This document shows, piece by piece, positions 33,074 through 40,886 of a stretch of 59,827 nucleotides of DNA. The notes under the pieces are model-generated. The model saw only the letters and a list, made by a program, of their open reading frames with translations. It did no database searches and was not told the origin of the DNA. Origin of the DNA: F23-D06 sp947167635 (lineage in GTDB: Bacteria > Bacteroidota > Bacteroidia > Bacteroidales > WCHB1-69). The stretch lies in NCBI GenBank assembly GCA_947167635.1, contig CAMVIT010000012.1, positions 1 through 59,827 on the forward strand, in the 5' to 3' direction. Within the stretch, counting starts at the first letter, position 1. Every line of letters starts with the position of its first letter. The position numbers and the translations under genes were made by a program.

Positions 33074-34072
33074 ATGATTCTCATATTTACTAACAAAGAA
33101 GATGGGCATCCGACCCACGTAATTCAGTATCTGAATAAGTGGCGGGTGCCTGTCTTCCGTATCAATTCGGAGTGTCTGCTCTCGGATTACCGTTTCTCGT
33201 GGTGGGCAAATGGGCAGGATTGTGATTTTTACATCCGAAATATCAAAAACGGATTGGAAATGTATGGTCGCCAGATTACAGCCATTTGGGAAAGGAGACC
33301 GGAGATTCCATCTGAACTGCCCGTCAGAAGTGAGATGGAGGAAATCAACAAGCACAACATTGAGGAGGCGCACGGATTCTTGAGTTTTATTCGCTACTAC
33401 CTCAAAGATGTATATTCCATCGGCAGTATTGTGGAAGACCGCCCCGCTTCGTCAAAAATGTTGCAATTGTCTATTGCCCACCAACTGGGGATGCGTATTC
33501 CCGACACTTGCTTTTCCAATGAGAAATCCCCTATTGCACAACTTGCCGAACGGCATCAAGATTTGTCGCTGAAACCCATCAGCAACAGCAATGTGTATCT
33601 CAATGGCGAACAGGAATACGTCTTTTACTCCCAAAAGGCCGCAAGCCAAGATTTGCTCCAGCAGCCCGAAGAGGCCTTTACGCAAACCGTCAGCTTTGTG
33701 CAAAACTATGTGGAGAAAGCCTACGAGTTGCGCATCACTGTCATCAATCAAGATGTTATCGCCTGCAAGATTGATTCGCAAATCCAAGACGACGACAAGG
33801 GCAAAATCGACTGGCGGCAAGGCTACGACTACAATCTCAAACACGAGATTGTGGAACTGCCCGAGAATATCCGCCAATTCTGTCTTGCTTTCCTGCAACG
33901 GATGAAGCTGAACTTTGGTTGCTTCGACTTTATCGTCACCCCCGAAGGCGAGTATGTCTTCCTCGAATGCAACCCCAATGGCCAGTGGCTCTGGATCGAG
34001 ATGGAAACCGGCTACGACATCTCCAAGATTATGGCTAAAAATCTGGCCAAATACGAAAAAGTGGATTTGTAG
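33074..34072 (+). CDS. ATP-grasp peptide maturase (MvdD/MdnC/GwsG-like)
   Basis: The 332-residue protein has a pre-ATP-grasp start (MILIFTNKEDGHPTHVIQYL, VFRINSE). Its ATP-grasp region ends in FGCFDFIVTPEGEYVFLECN followed by PNGQWLWIE and METGYDI. That E-x-NPNGQWxWIE signature is typical of graspetide ligases that form omega-ester or omega-amide rings. No radical SAM/SPASM partner, transporter or acetyltransferase lies next to it, so it is not a standard grasp-with-spasm locus. The start is 5 bp after the candidate precursor, which suggests translational coupling. Confidence 0.8.
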   Translation: MILIFTNKEDGHPTHVIQYLNKWRVPVFRINSECLLSDYRFSWWANGQDCDFYIRNIKNGLEMYGRQITAIWERRPEIPSELPVRSEMEEINKHNIEEAHGFLSFIRYYLKDVYSIGSIVEDRPASSKMLQLSIAHQLGMRIPDTCFSNEKSPIAQLAERHQDLSLKPISNSNVYLNGEQEYVFYSQKAASQDLLQQPEEAFTQTVSFVQNYVEKAYELRITVINQDVIACKIDSQIQDDDKGKIDWRQGYDYNLKHEIVELPENIRQFCLAFLQRMKLNFGCFDFIVTPEGEYVFLECNPNGQWLWIEMETGYDISKIMAKNLAKYEKVDL

Positions 34073-34115
34073 GGTATGCCGCCGAATGGCATACCCTTTT
34101 GTTATTTTTGCCGCC
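34073..34115 (+). promoter_or_regulatory. Dyad promoter, copy 8, overlapping a perfect palindrome
   Basis: GGGTATGCC-GCCGAAT-GGCATACCC at 34073-34097 is a perfect 9-bp inverted repeat followed by TTTT, directly after the ATP-grasp stop codon, so it can serve as terminator. Its inner arms TGCC/GGCA also form the dyad, and TATTTTTG at 34103-34110 lies at the family offset of 26. The next start codon is at 34130. Confidence 0.65.
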
Positions 34116-34129
34116 ATAAAAAAGGAACA

Positions 34130-34882
34130 ATGGGAAAAATCGCACTCAGAATCATCTGTGCATTGCTTTGCATTATCACAAGCCTTGCCGCAAATGCAGC
34201 CTCTTACCGCTGTACGGCCTCCAAACTCAACATCCGCGACACTGCCGACAAGTCGGGGAAAGTCATCGGACAGATAGCTCAGAACGAAACTGTTGACATT
34301 CTGTCCGTTGACGGCGAATGGGGATTGGTCTTGATTAATGGCGATACGGGGTATGTGAGTATGGATTATATGGAGCCGTTTGAAACATCCTCCAATCAAG
34401 GAGAGAGTGTTGAGAAACCGTGGACTGACGCGCAGCAAGCCATATTTTGGATTTGCGTTGTCATAGCAGTTGCCATCTATGCCTTCGCCGTCGTCAAGGT
34501 ACGGCAAGGCGAAATGGTGGTCATCCGAGGCTGGCTCGACTTTGCGCTGCTGATGTTTCCCTGGCTTGTGGTATTTCTGCACCTTTATGACGCTTTCTTG
34601 GGTGGAGTGATTTTCGGGAAGTATGTGATCATTGCGCTTTATGTCATAGCAGGACTGTGTCTCATTGGAAGTTTGGCTCTTTCGGTCATCGCCAACTGGG
34701 GCAGCCCGTTTTACGTCATCTTCTCGTTAATCATGAAATTGGCGGTCATCCCCATTATGGCCTTCGGATTCTTCTATTTGATTTTCAAAATTTGGGAAAA
34801 CCGCGGATTGAGCCGCAAAGCCGTCGTCATCTTCCTCGTCCTCGGCATCCTCCTCGGCGGGCTGATGAGTTTCGAGGAGTAG
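34130..34882 (+). CDS. SH3b-domain membrane protein
   Basis: The 250-residue protein has a signal peptide (IALRIICALLCIITSLAANA). A bacterial SH3 domain follows at about 24-80 (YRCTASKLNIRDTADKSGKV, VDGEWGLVLINGDTGYVSMD YM region). Four hydrophobic membrane segments then span about 103-245. SH3b domains usually bind peptidoglycan or peptides, so the protein probably sits in the inner membrane with the SH3b part in the periplasm. Its dyad promoter links it by regulation to other island genes. Confidence 0.78.
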   Translation: MGKIALRIICALLCIITSLAANAASYRCTASKLNIRDTADKSGKVIGQIAQNETVDILSVDGEWGLVLINGDTGYVSMDYMEPFETSSNQGESVEKPWTDAQQAIFWICVVIAVAIYAFAVVKVRQGEMVVIRGWLDFALLMFPWLVVFLHLYDAFLGGVIFGKYVIIALYVIAGLCLIGSLALSVIANWGSPFYVIFSLIMKLAVIPIMAFGFFYLIFKIWENRGLSRKAVVIFLVLGILLGGLMSFEE

Positions 34883-34913
34883 ATTTGCCAAAAAACATTT
34901 TACACATTTTGCG

Positions 34914-34930
34914 TTACGCATTTTGCGTAA
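34914..34930. promoter_or_regulatory. Possible operator before ATPase D
   Basis: TTACGCA-TTT-TGCGTAA is a perfect inverted repeat, also readable as a direct repeat of CATTTTGCGT. The -7 box TATCTTTG of the following gene lies about 20 bp downstream (34947-34954). Confidence 0.45.
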
Positions 34931-34979
34931 TCTAAGAAAATTGTGTATCTTTGCAGCCGTTATAAAACAAACCGTCATG

Positions 34980-36104
34980 GGTAACCCATTCATTATCAAA
35001 TCGTACGAAACAAAGGAATTGTTCTGTGATCGTGAAGAAGAACTCCAACAACTGCTTCGCAATGCCACCGGCCACACCGACACCACTCTTATCTCACAAA
35101 GACGCATCGGCAAAACAGGATTGATTCTGCGGCTGTTTGACGAACTGTCGTCCACACACCCCGATATCCAGACTATCTATATGGATATTTTCGCCTCCCA
35201 AAGTTTGGACGATTTCATCAAGATGATGGCGGAAGCGGCTATGCGGGCTTTTCGTCCCAAAAGCTCCATATTGGACAAGCTTATGGTTTTCATCAAGGCG
35301 CTCCGTCCGCAGATCTCATTTGATCCCATTACGGGCGAGCCACAGCTGCAGATTTCCTACCAGACAACCCACGAAAAAGAGTACACCCTGCGCGGTTTGT
35401 TCGAGTTTTTGGACGGCCAAAACACCCCCATCGTGATGGCTATTGACGAGTTCCAGCAAATCCGTGAATACCCGGAACAGAATATGGAGGCACTGCTGCG
35501 CACCTATATACAACAAACAAAGAACATCACCTTTGTCTTTTGCGGCAGTAAGAAGCACATAATGGCCGACATTTTCACCAATGCACGCAAACCGTTTTAT
35601 TCCAGTACCGTCTTCCTTGCCCTTGATAAAATCCCTTTAGAAAAATACAAGGCATTCATTGTCAATGTTTTCAATAAAGGAAATCGCAACATTCAACCTG
35701 AAGCGGCGGATTTTGTACTTGAATGGACTCGCAGGCACACCTATTACACCCAGCAACTTTGTCACACAATTTATAACGACGGCGCCACCAACATAGGGCT
35801 TGACGAAGTGAAAAGCGCCTGCGCCCAGTTGCTACAGCAAGGGGAGGCGGTGTACCTCCAATATCGCCAGATGCTAACCGAAAAACAGTGGCGGTTTCTC
35901 ATCGCTATTGCCAAAGAGGGTGCAGTCACTCAGATTACCGCCGGCGATTTTTTGAGAAAACATAAAATCGGCACTCCGTCCTCCGTACAACGCCTCGCAG
36001 ATTCCTTGTGCGAAAAAGGTTTGTTGAATGCCGAGACCACTCTCCACCGTACTGAATACGCAGTCAACGATGTTTTCTTTTCGCATTGGTTAGAACGACT
36101 TTGA
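34980..36104 (+). CDS. P-loop ATPase of the archaeal-ATPase type (copy D)
   Basis: The 374-residue protein begins NPFIIKSYETKELFCDREEE, has a P-loop ISQRRIGKTGLI and Walker B IVMAIDEFQQI. It ends with a winged-helix-like region (ITAGDFLRKHKIGTPSSVQR). The pattern fits archaeal-type STAND-like ATPases that are frequent and of unknown function in Bacteroidetes. It resembles the gene at 40963 (CDRKAESDRLVKLL, IVAIDEFQQIAKYPE). Frames further upstream cross the promoter, so the ATG at 34980 was chosen. Confidence 0.83.
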   Translation, partial: GNPFIIKSYETKELFCDREEELQQLLRNATGHTDTTLISQRRIGKTGLILRLFDELSSTHPDIQTIYMDIFASQSLDDFIKMMAEAAMRAFRPKSSILDKLMVFIKALRPQISFDPITGEPQLQISYQTTHEKEYTLRGLFEFLDGQNTPIVMAIDEFQQIREYPEQNMEALLRTYIQQTKNITFVFCGSKKHIMADIFTNARKPFYSSTVFLALDKIPLEKYKAFIVNVFNKGNRNIQPEAADFVLEWTRRHTYYTQQLCHTIYNDGATNIGLDEVKSACAQLLQQGEAVYLQYRQMLTEKQWRFLIAIAKEGAVTQITAGDFLRKHKIGTPSSVQRLADSLCEKGLLNAETTLHRTEYAVNDVFFSHWLERL

Positions 36105-36116
36105 CATTTTTGCATT

Positions 36117-36218
36117 ATGCTCACCTACATCTCCAACACCGACCACTACAACCTCGTCCTCTCCCGCGTAGCCTCCGTCAGGAAGTCGCTGTGGATTGGC
36201 ACGGCCGACATCAAGTGA
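36117..36218 (+). pseudogene. Duplicated 5' end of the PLD gene
   Basis: The frame MLTYISNTDHYNLVLSRVAS, then VRKSLWIGTADIK and a stop, is almost identical in DNA and protein to the first 33 codons of the intact PLD gene at 37712. Between the two copies lies the DUF4143 ATPase unit at 36219-37697. This is what an insertion or recombination event into the start of the PLD gene would leave. Confidence 0.85.
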
Positions 36219-36247
36219 TTTTTTGGAGCTGGTACAACAAATGTTGC

Positions 36248-36335
36248 AAAAATCTAAAAAAGGTGTATTTTTGCACTGTCAAAAAATCTCAAAAAGGTGT
36301 AATATCCAACAAGATAAAAATCTCAAAAAGGTGCG
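36248..36335 (+). repeat. Three direct repeats with 34-bp period before ATPase C
   Basis: AAAAATCTMAAAAAGGTGTA-type repeats start at 36248, 36282 and 36316, exactly 34 bp apart. The first overlaps the -7 box TATTTTTG (36266-36273). The layout is the same as before copy A at 15148-15235, although the spacer sequences differ. Confidence 0.75.
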
Positions 36336-36347
36336 AAGAACATTGTT

Positions 36348-37697
36348 ATGAAGAGAAAAATCTATCAGCAGCTCCTTGATTGGAAGGAGAAAAGACACGG
36401 CGAGACGGCACTGCTCGTGGAAGGAGCACGGCGCATCGGCAAAAGCTATATCGTGGAGGAGTTCGGAAGAAATGAGTACGAATCATACATCCTCATCGAC
36501 TTCAACAAAGCCCCCCAGATGGTGAAGGAATGGTTTGACCTCTATTTGGAAGACCTTGACACACTGTTCCTCTATCTGAGCCAGCATTACAGAGTGAGAC
36601 TCCATGAACGCAAGTCGCTCATAATCCTCGATGAGATTCAGTTATGTCCGAGGGCAAGGGCTGCCATCAAATTTCTGGTAGCCGACGGCAGGTACGATTA
36701 TATCGAAACAGGGTCTTTGGTCAGCATCAAAAAGAACACGCAAGGTATCGTACTCCCTTCCGAAGAGCGCTGCATCTCTATGTATCCGATGGATTTCGAG
36801 GAGTTCCTATGGGCGACAGGTAACGATATGCTGATGGACCTCATTCGGAAGATGTACACAGAACAGGAACCGATGGGGCAAGCATTCCACCGACAGGCAA
36901 TGGATGCTTTCAGACTCTATATGATAGTGGGCGGAATGCCGCAAGCCGTCAAAAAATATGTGGAGACGAAGGACTTTGATGCCGTCGATGCGGCCAAGCG
37001 CGATGTGCTGACCATCTATCGGAACGACATCTTCAATTACGCCGAAGATATGGCCGACAAGGTGGTTTCCATTTTCGACCAGATTCCCTCCCAACTCTCC
37101 AAGCATGAAAAGAAGTTCCGCTTGTCAGCCTTGAAACCCGGGGCCAAATACCGCGATTGGGATGATGCCTTCTTCTGGCTGAAGGACGCAAGGGTTGTCA
37201 ACATCTGCTACAACGCCACTGAACCGAACATCGGACTGAAAATGAACGAAGACCGCACCACATTGAAATGCTATATGAATGATACCGGTTTGCTGATTAG
37301 TCACGCATTCGATGAGAAGGGCATCGTCTCGTCGGAGATTTACCAGAAACTACTATTCGGGAAACTGGAGGTGAACGAGGGAATGTTTGTTGAAAATATC
37401 GTAGCGCAGATGCTGACAGCCAGCAGCAATAATCTTTTTTTCTATAGCAAGTCATCTGAGGAGGCCGAAGATCGTATGGAAATCGATTTTCTGCTCCAGA
37501 AAGAAAAGGTCACCAGCCGCCACAACATCCGACCTGTAGAAGTCAAAAGCGGCAAGAACTACACGCTGTCTTCTTTGACAAAATGCATGAAGAAGTTTGG
37601 GGAATATATGACGACCCCAACCGTGATTCATTCTGCTGACTATAAGGTTGAGAACGGCATTACGTATTTGCCAATCTATATGACACCTTTATTATAA
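36348..37697 (+). CDS. DUF4143-type P-loop ATPase (copy C)
   Basis: The 449-residue paralogue of copy A starts MKRKIYQQLLDWKEK and has Walker A GARRIGKS, Walker B SLIILDEIQLCPRA, and the C-terminal pair MEIDFLLQKE and IRPVEVKSGKNY. The first two thirds differ from copy A at many positions, but 37485-37564 is identical in DNA to 16375-16454. That indicates recent gene conversion or recombination. The gene sits between the duplicated and the intact PLD starts. Confidence 0.88.
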   Translation: MKRKIYQQLLDWKEKRHGETALLVEGARRIGKSYIVEEFGRNEYESYILIDFNKAPQMVKEWFDLYLEDLDTLFLYLSQHYRVRLHERKSLIILDEIQLCPRARAAIKFLVADGRYDYIETGSLVSIKKNTQGIVLPSEERCISMYPMDFEEFLWATGNDMLMDLIRKMYTEQEPMGQAFHRQAMDAFRLYMIVGGMPQAVKKYVETKDFDAVDAAKRDVLTIYRNDIFNYAEDMADKVVSIFDQIPSQLSKHEKKFRLSALKPGAKYRDWDDAFFWLKDARVVNICYNATEPNIGLKMNEDRTTLKCYMNDTGLLISHAFDEKGIVSSEIYQKLLFGKLEVNEGMFVENIVAQMLTASSNNLFFYSKSSEEAEDRMEIDFLLQKEKVTSRHNIRPVEVKSGKNYTLSSLTKCMKKFGEYMTTPTVIHSADYKVENGITYLPIYMTPLL

Positions 37698-37711
37698 ACC
37701 CAACTTGCATT

Positions 37712-38224
37712 ATGCTCACCTACATCTCTAACACCGACCACTACAACCTCGTCCTCTCCCGTGTGGCCTCCGTCAGGAGGTCGCTGTGGATTGGCACCGC
37801 CGACATCAAAGACCTCCACGTGAGGGTGGGGGAGGGCACGCTGCCGTTCCTCGCCGTGCTGGCGCAGCTGGTGCGCAAGGGCGTGGAGGTGCGCCTCATC
37901 CACGCCAAGGAACCCGGACCGGCCTTCCGCGAGGACTTCGACAAATACCCGTCGTTAGCAAGCGGGCTGGAGCGGGTGCTCTGTCCGCGGGTGCACTTCA
38001 AGATGCTGGTCTTTGACGGCAGCGCGGTCTATTTCGGCAGCGCCAACCTTACCGGTGCGGGCATCGGGATGAAAGGGGCCAACACCCGCAACTTCGAGGC
38101 GGGAATCCTCACCGACGAGCCCGAATTAGTGCGTCAGGCCATGCAGCAGTTCGACGAGGTGTGGATGGGACTGCACTGCGCGAAGTGCCTGCGGCGGAAG
38201 TACTGCGGAGACCCGATAGCGTAG
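37712..38224 (+). CDS. PLD-family single-domain protein
   Basis: The 170-residue protein has one HxK half-site with the usual surroundings (VHFKMLVFDGSAVYFGSANL and TGAG) after a Rossmann-like first half (VRKGVEVRLIHAKEP). Single-domain PLD nucleases of the Nuc type act as dimers. The tail has cysteines (CAKCLRRKYCGDP) that may bind a metal. Its 5' end is duplicated at 36117. Confidence 0.82.
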   Translation: MLTYISNTDHYNLVLSRVASVRRSLWIGTADIKDLHVRVGEGTLPFLAVLAQLVRKGVEVRLIHAKEPGPAFREDFDKYPSLASGLERVLCPRVHFKMLVFDGSAVYFGSANLTGAGIGMKGANTRNFEAGILTDEPELVRQAMQQFDEVWMGLHCAKCLRRKYCGDPIA

Positions 38225-38340
38225 CGTGTTCTGATATGCGCAAGACCAAGCGCAACCGGCAAAAAAATAAAAATTAAACAAAATAAAAAAAATTATTATA
38301 TTTGCCGTATCAACAATCAACAATCAAAAACAAAAAAACC

Positions 38341-39315
38341 ATGAAAAACATTGAAGAACAAATTATTATCTATCAAACCGAAGACGGAAGCACGGCAATT
38401 GATGTGCGCTTGGAAAACGAAACCGTATGGTTGAACACTGGCCAAATGTCACTTTTATTCAACAGGGAAGAATCTAATATCCGTCGTCACATTTTGAATG
38501 TTTTCAAAGAACACGAATTAGAGCGAGAGAATAACGTGCATTTTTTGCACGTTAATGGCGTCAAAAAAACAGTGCCATTCTACTCCCTCGACGTCATCAT
38601 CTCTGTCGGCTACCGCGTGAAAAGTTTACAGGGTATTGCCTTCCGCAAATGGGCTAACCATGTGCTGAAAGAGTATCTGATAAAAGGCTACGTCGTGAAC
38701 GAGAAAATCCGGGAAAAACAGATTGGCGAACTCCGGCAGCTCGTGCAGATGTTGGGACGGACCATCCAAAACCAGCCGTTGCTGAAAAACGATGAGAACC
38801 AGGCATTGTTTGACATCGTGGTAGACTACACTTACGCGCTCGACACACTCGACGACTATGACTATCAGCGGTTGGCAATAGGGGCGACCACTCAAGAAGA
38901 GAAATTTCAGGCCACCTACGACAACGCCAAGCAGGCCATCACGGCGTTGCGGGAGAAATTCGGCGGCAGCGCACTCTTCGGCAACGAGAAAGACGGCTCT
39001 TTCAAGAGCTCCATAGGCCAGATTTATCAGACCTTTGACGGCAACGACCTCTATCCCAGCGTGGAGGAGAAGGCGGCCATGCTGCTCTATTTGGTCACCA
39101 AAAACCACTCGTTCAGCGACGGCAACAAACGCATCGCTGCCACGCTATTCCTCTGGTTCCTCAACAACAACGGCATCCTTTACGCCCCCGATGGCCGAAA
39201 GCGCATCGCCGACAACACACTCGTGGCCCTCACGTTGATGATTGCGGCGAGCAAACCGGAAGAGAAGGACGTGATGGTGAAGGTGGTGGTGAATCTGATT
39301 AACCAGAAGAATTGA
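38341..39315 (+). CDS. RhuM-Fic fusion protein
   Basis: The 324-residue protein has the RhuM head (LENETVWLNTGQMSLLFNRE, YSLDVIISVGYRVKSLQGIA, FRKWANHVLKEYLIKGY). A C-terminal Fic/DOC domain carries the catalytic motif HSFSDGNKRIAATLF near residue 257. Fic domains transfer AMP or another nucleotide moiety to proteins; the conserved His should be the catalytic one. Its head is related to that of the RhuM-PLD protein at 27521. The first ATG of the open frame (38302) lies before an ATATTTGCC promoter-like site, so the ATG at 38341 was chosen. Confidence 0.88.
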   Translation: MKNIEEQIIIYQTEDGSTAIDVRLENETVWLNTGQMSLLFNREESNIRRHILNVFKEHELERENNVHFLHVNGVKKTVPFYSLDVIISVGYRVKSLQGIAFRKWANHVLKEYLIKGYVVNEKIREKQIGELRQLVQMLGRTIQNQPLLKNDENQALFDIVVDYTYALDTLDDYDYQRLAIGATTQEEKFQATYDNAKQAITALREKFGGSALFGNEKDGSFKSSIGQIYQTFDGNDLYPSVEEKAAMLLYLVTKNHSFSDGNKRIAATLFLWFLNNNGILYAPDGRKRIADNTLVALTLMIAASKPEEKDVMVKVVVNLINQKN

Positions 39316-39372
39316 CACCGGCGCGGGCATCGGGAAAAATCCGAACATAAGCGCGAGACCGAATATTTTCTA

Positions 39373-39411
39373 TGCCACACTCTTGCACACCTGTGCCCTA
39401 TCTTTGCCGCC
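39373..39411 (+). promoter_or_regulatory. Dyad promoter, copy 9
   Basis: TGCCACACTCTTGCACA is followed by TATCTTTG at 39399-39406 (offset 26) and CCGCC. A second -7 box TATTTTTG lies at 39449-39456, nearer to the start at 39480. Confidence 0.65.
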
Positions 39412-39479
39412 GTGTCTGCTAATAGCAAATTCCTATATGACAAGCCGGCAAGCACTATTTTTGCAAAAAAATCAAGAGT

Positions 39480-40835
39480 ATGACAATCGATAAAAACCAA
39501 CGCGCCCTGGCCCAATTGTCCGCCATATATAGGCCCGGCACGCTCAACCTCATCGGCGGACGCCCCGGGATGGGCAAGACCACCCTCGCGTTTCAACTTG
39601 CAACGGAAACCCGACAATCGACCGCGTATTTCTCGCTCAAAATGAAATGCGAACAACTGCTGCTTCGCCACTCCACCGGCCAATGTCCAAAATGGATTCA
39701 CATTGACGACACGGCAACATTGACGGTGGATTCTATCCGGGAGAAAGTTCGCCAACTGCGCGAGACATACGACATCCGCTGGGTGATCATCGACTACCTG
39801 CAACTGATGACATCCTCGCAGCCGTATCCAAACCGCGAGGACGAGATCATCCATATCATACAGGAGCTGAAAAAGATGGCCGTGGAACAGCATGTGACAG
39901 TCATCGCGCTCACGCAACTGTTGCGCACGGTGTTGATGCACGATGACTACCGCCCTACCCTTCAGGACATGCCCAATTGGGAGCGTATCGGAGAATGGGT
40001 GGACGATGTGCGCCTGCTGCACCGCGACGAGTACTACCATATTGTCGGCGGCAAAAAGAATCTGTTGGAAGTGTTGGCCACCGAGTGCGGACAGAGCAAC
40101 CTGCCTGACTTGCAGTTGAGTTGTCTGATGTGGGAAATCTCGTTTACAATGATGCGCAATATTAGGGAAATCTCGGACACGGACACGCTTCATAGAATGC
40201 TCGCCGCCAAGGAGGATGAAATCCTCCGCGTGGCCAAGCCCTTCGACGGCGACCTGGACTGGGACACACCCACGGAGAAAGTGCTTGACCAGATGTTGGA
40301 AGAGCGCGCCTGCATCCTCAACCGGATGTTCGAGCTGCACTGCACCGAGGCCGAAGTGCGCCGCTTCGAGCACGTGAACGAGGCGCTGTTGAAGATGACG
40401 AACCGCTTCCACGAAGAGCAGCAACAACTTAATCGACAGTTGGATATGCTCCCCGACATCGGCGAGCACAGCGTCAACCGTTTCCATCTAACCGGGGAAA
40501 TCAACTACTGTCACGACTATGAGGATCCGAAGCTCTTCCCGATGGAGGAGGACGCGTTCTACGGGTCGCACTGGAACGAGATGCTGTGGGCGGTGTCGTC
40601 GCTCTCGCGGATGGACGCGCACACCATCCACAACGGCGAATCCAACAAACTCGACGACGGCTATACCTGGGCGGAGGGCCCGCTGCGCATCCCGCAGTTC
40701 GAGCACATCTGCGTCTGCTACCTCGTCCACGCCCTCTGCACGCACCTGCGCTACAGCATCCCCGACCTCCTTCGGATGACCACCTACTCCTGCGAGCGCT
40801 CGATGTGGGAGATGTCGGAAGCGGATGTTGATTAG
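39480..40835 (+). CDS. DnaB-like RecA-fold ATPase with long C-terminal region (copy 2)
   Basis: The 451-residue protein begins like copy 1 (YRPGTLNLIGGRPGMGKTTL with Walker A at 26-35, Walker B WVIIDYLQLMTSS, then VTVIALTQLLR). The part after residue 220 is different from copy 1: a coiled-coil-like stretch (LDQMLEERACILNRMFELHC, NRFHEEQQQLNRQLDML) and a Trp/His-rich end. It shares promoter type and leader sequence with the unit at 30478. It is not a replicative DnaB, since the N-terminal helicase-dimer domain is missing. Role unknown. Confidence 0.8.
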   Translation: MTIDKNQRALAQLSAIYRPGTLNLIGGRPGMGKTTLAFQLATETRQSTAYFSLKMKCEQLLLRHSTGQCPKWIHIDDTATLTVDSIREKVRQLRETYDIRWVIIDYLQLMTSSQPYPNREDEIIHIIQELKKMAVEQHVTVIALTQLLRTVLMHDDYRPTLQDMPNWERIGEWVDDVRLLHRDEYYHIVGGKKNLLEVLATECGQSNLPDLQLSCLMWEISFTMMRNIREISDTDTLHRMLAAKEDEILRVAKPFDGDLDWDTPTEKVLDQMLEERACILNRMFELHCTEAEVRRFEHVNEALLKMTNRFHEEQQQLNRQLDMLPDIGEHSVNRFHLTGEINYCHDYEDPKLFPMEEDAFYGSHWNEMLWAVSSLSRMDAHTIHNGESNKLDDGYTWAEGPLRIPQFEHICVCYLVHALCTHLRYSIPDLLRMTTYSCERSMWEMSEADVD

Positions 40836-40886
40836 TAAGTTCTTCTGATATGGGAGGAGATTTTCCAAAATCACGTTATTTAAAAT

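Noticed and set aside
33452..34582. Minus-strand open frame of 376 codons opposite the ATP-grasp and SH3b genes
   Set aside because: It crosses two well supported plus-strand genes and the terminator/promoter palindrome between them.
36248..36335. CRISPR-like array (20-bp repeat, 14-bp spacer)
   Set aside because: Only three imperfect repeats, spacers far too short, no cas genes, and the same three sites stand before a paralogous gene.
39180..40487. Minus-strand open frame of 435 codons opposite the second DnaB-like gene
   Set aside because: The plus-strand gene has clear Walker motifs and a promoter; the minus frame runs through two genes and has no recognisable motif.
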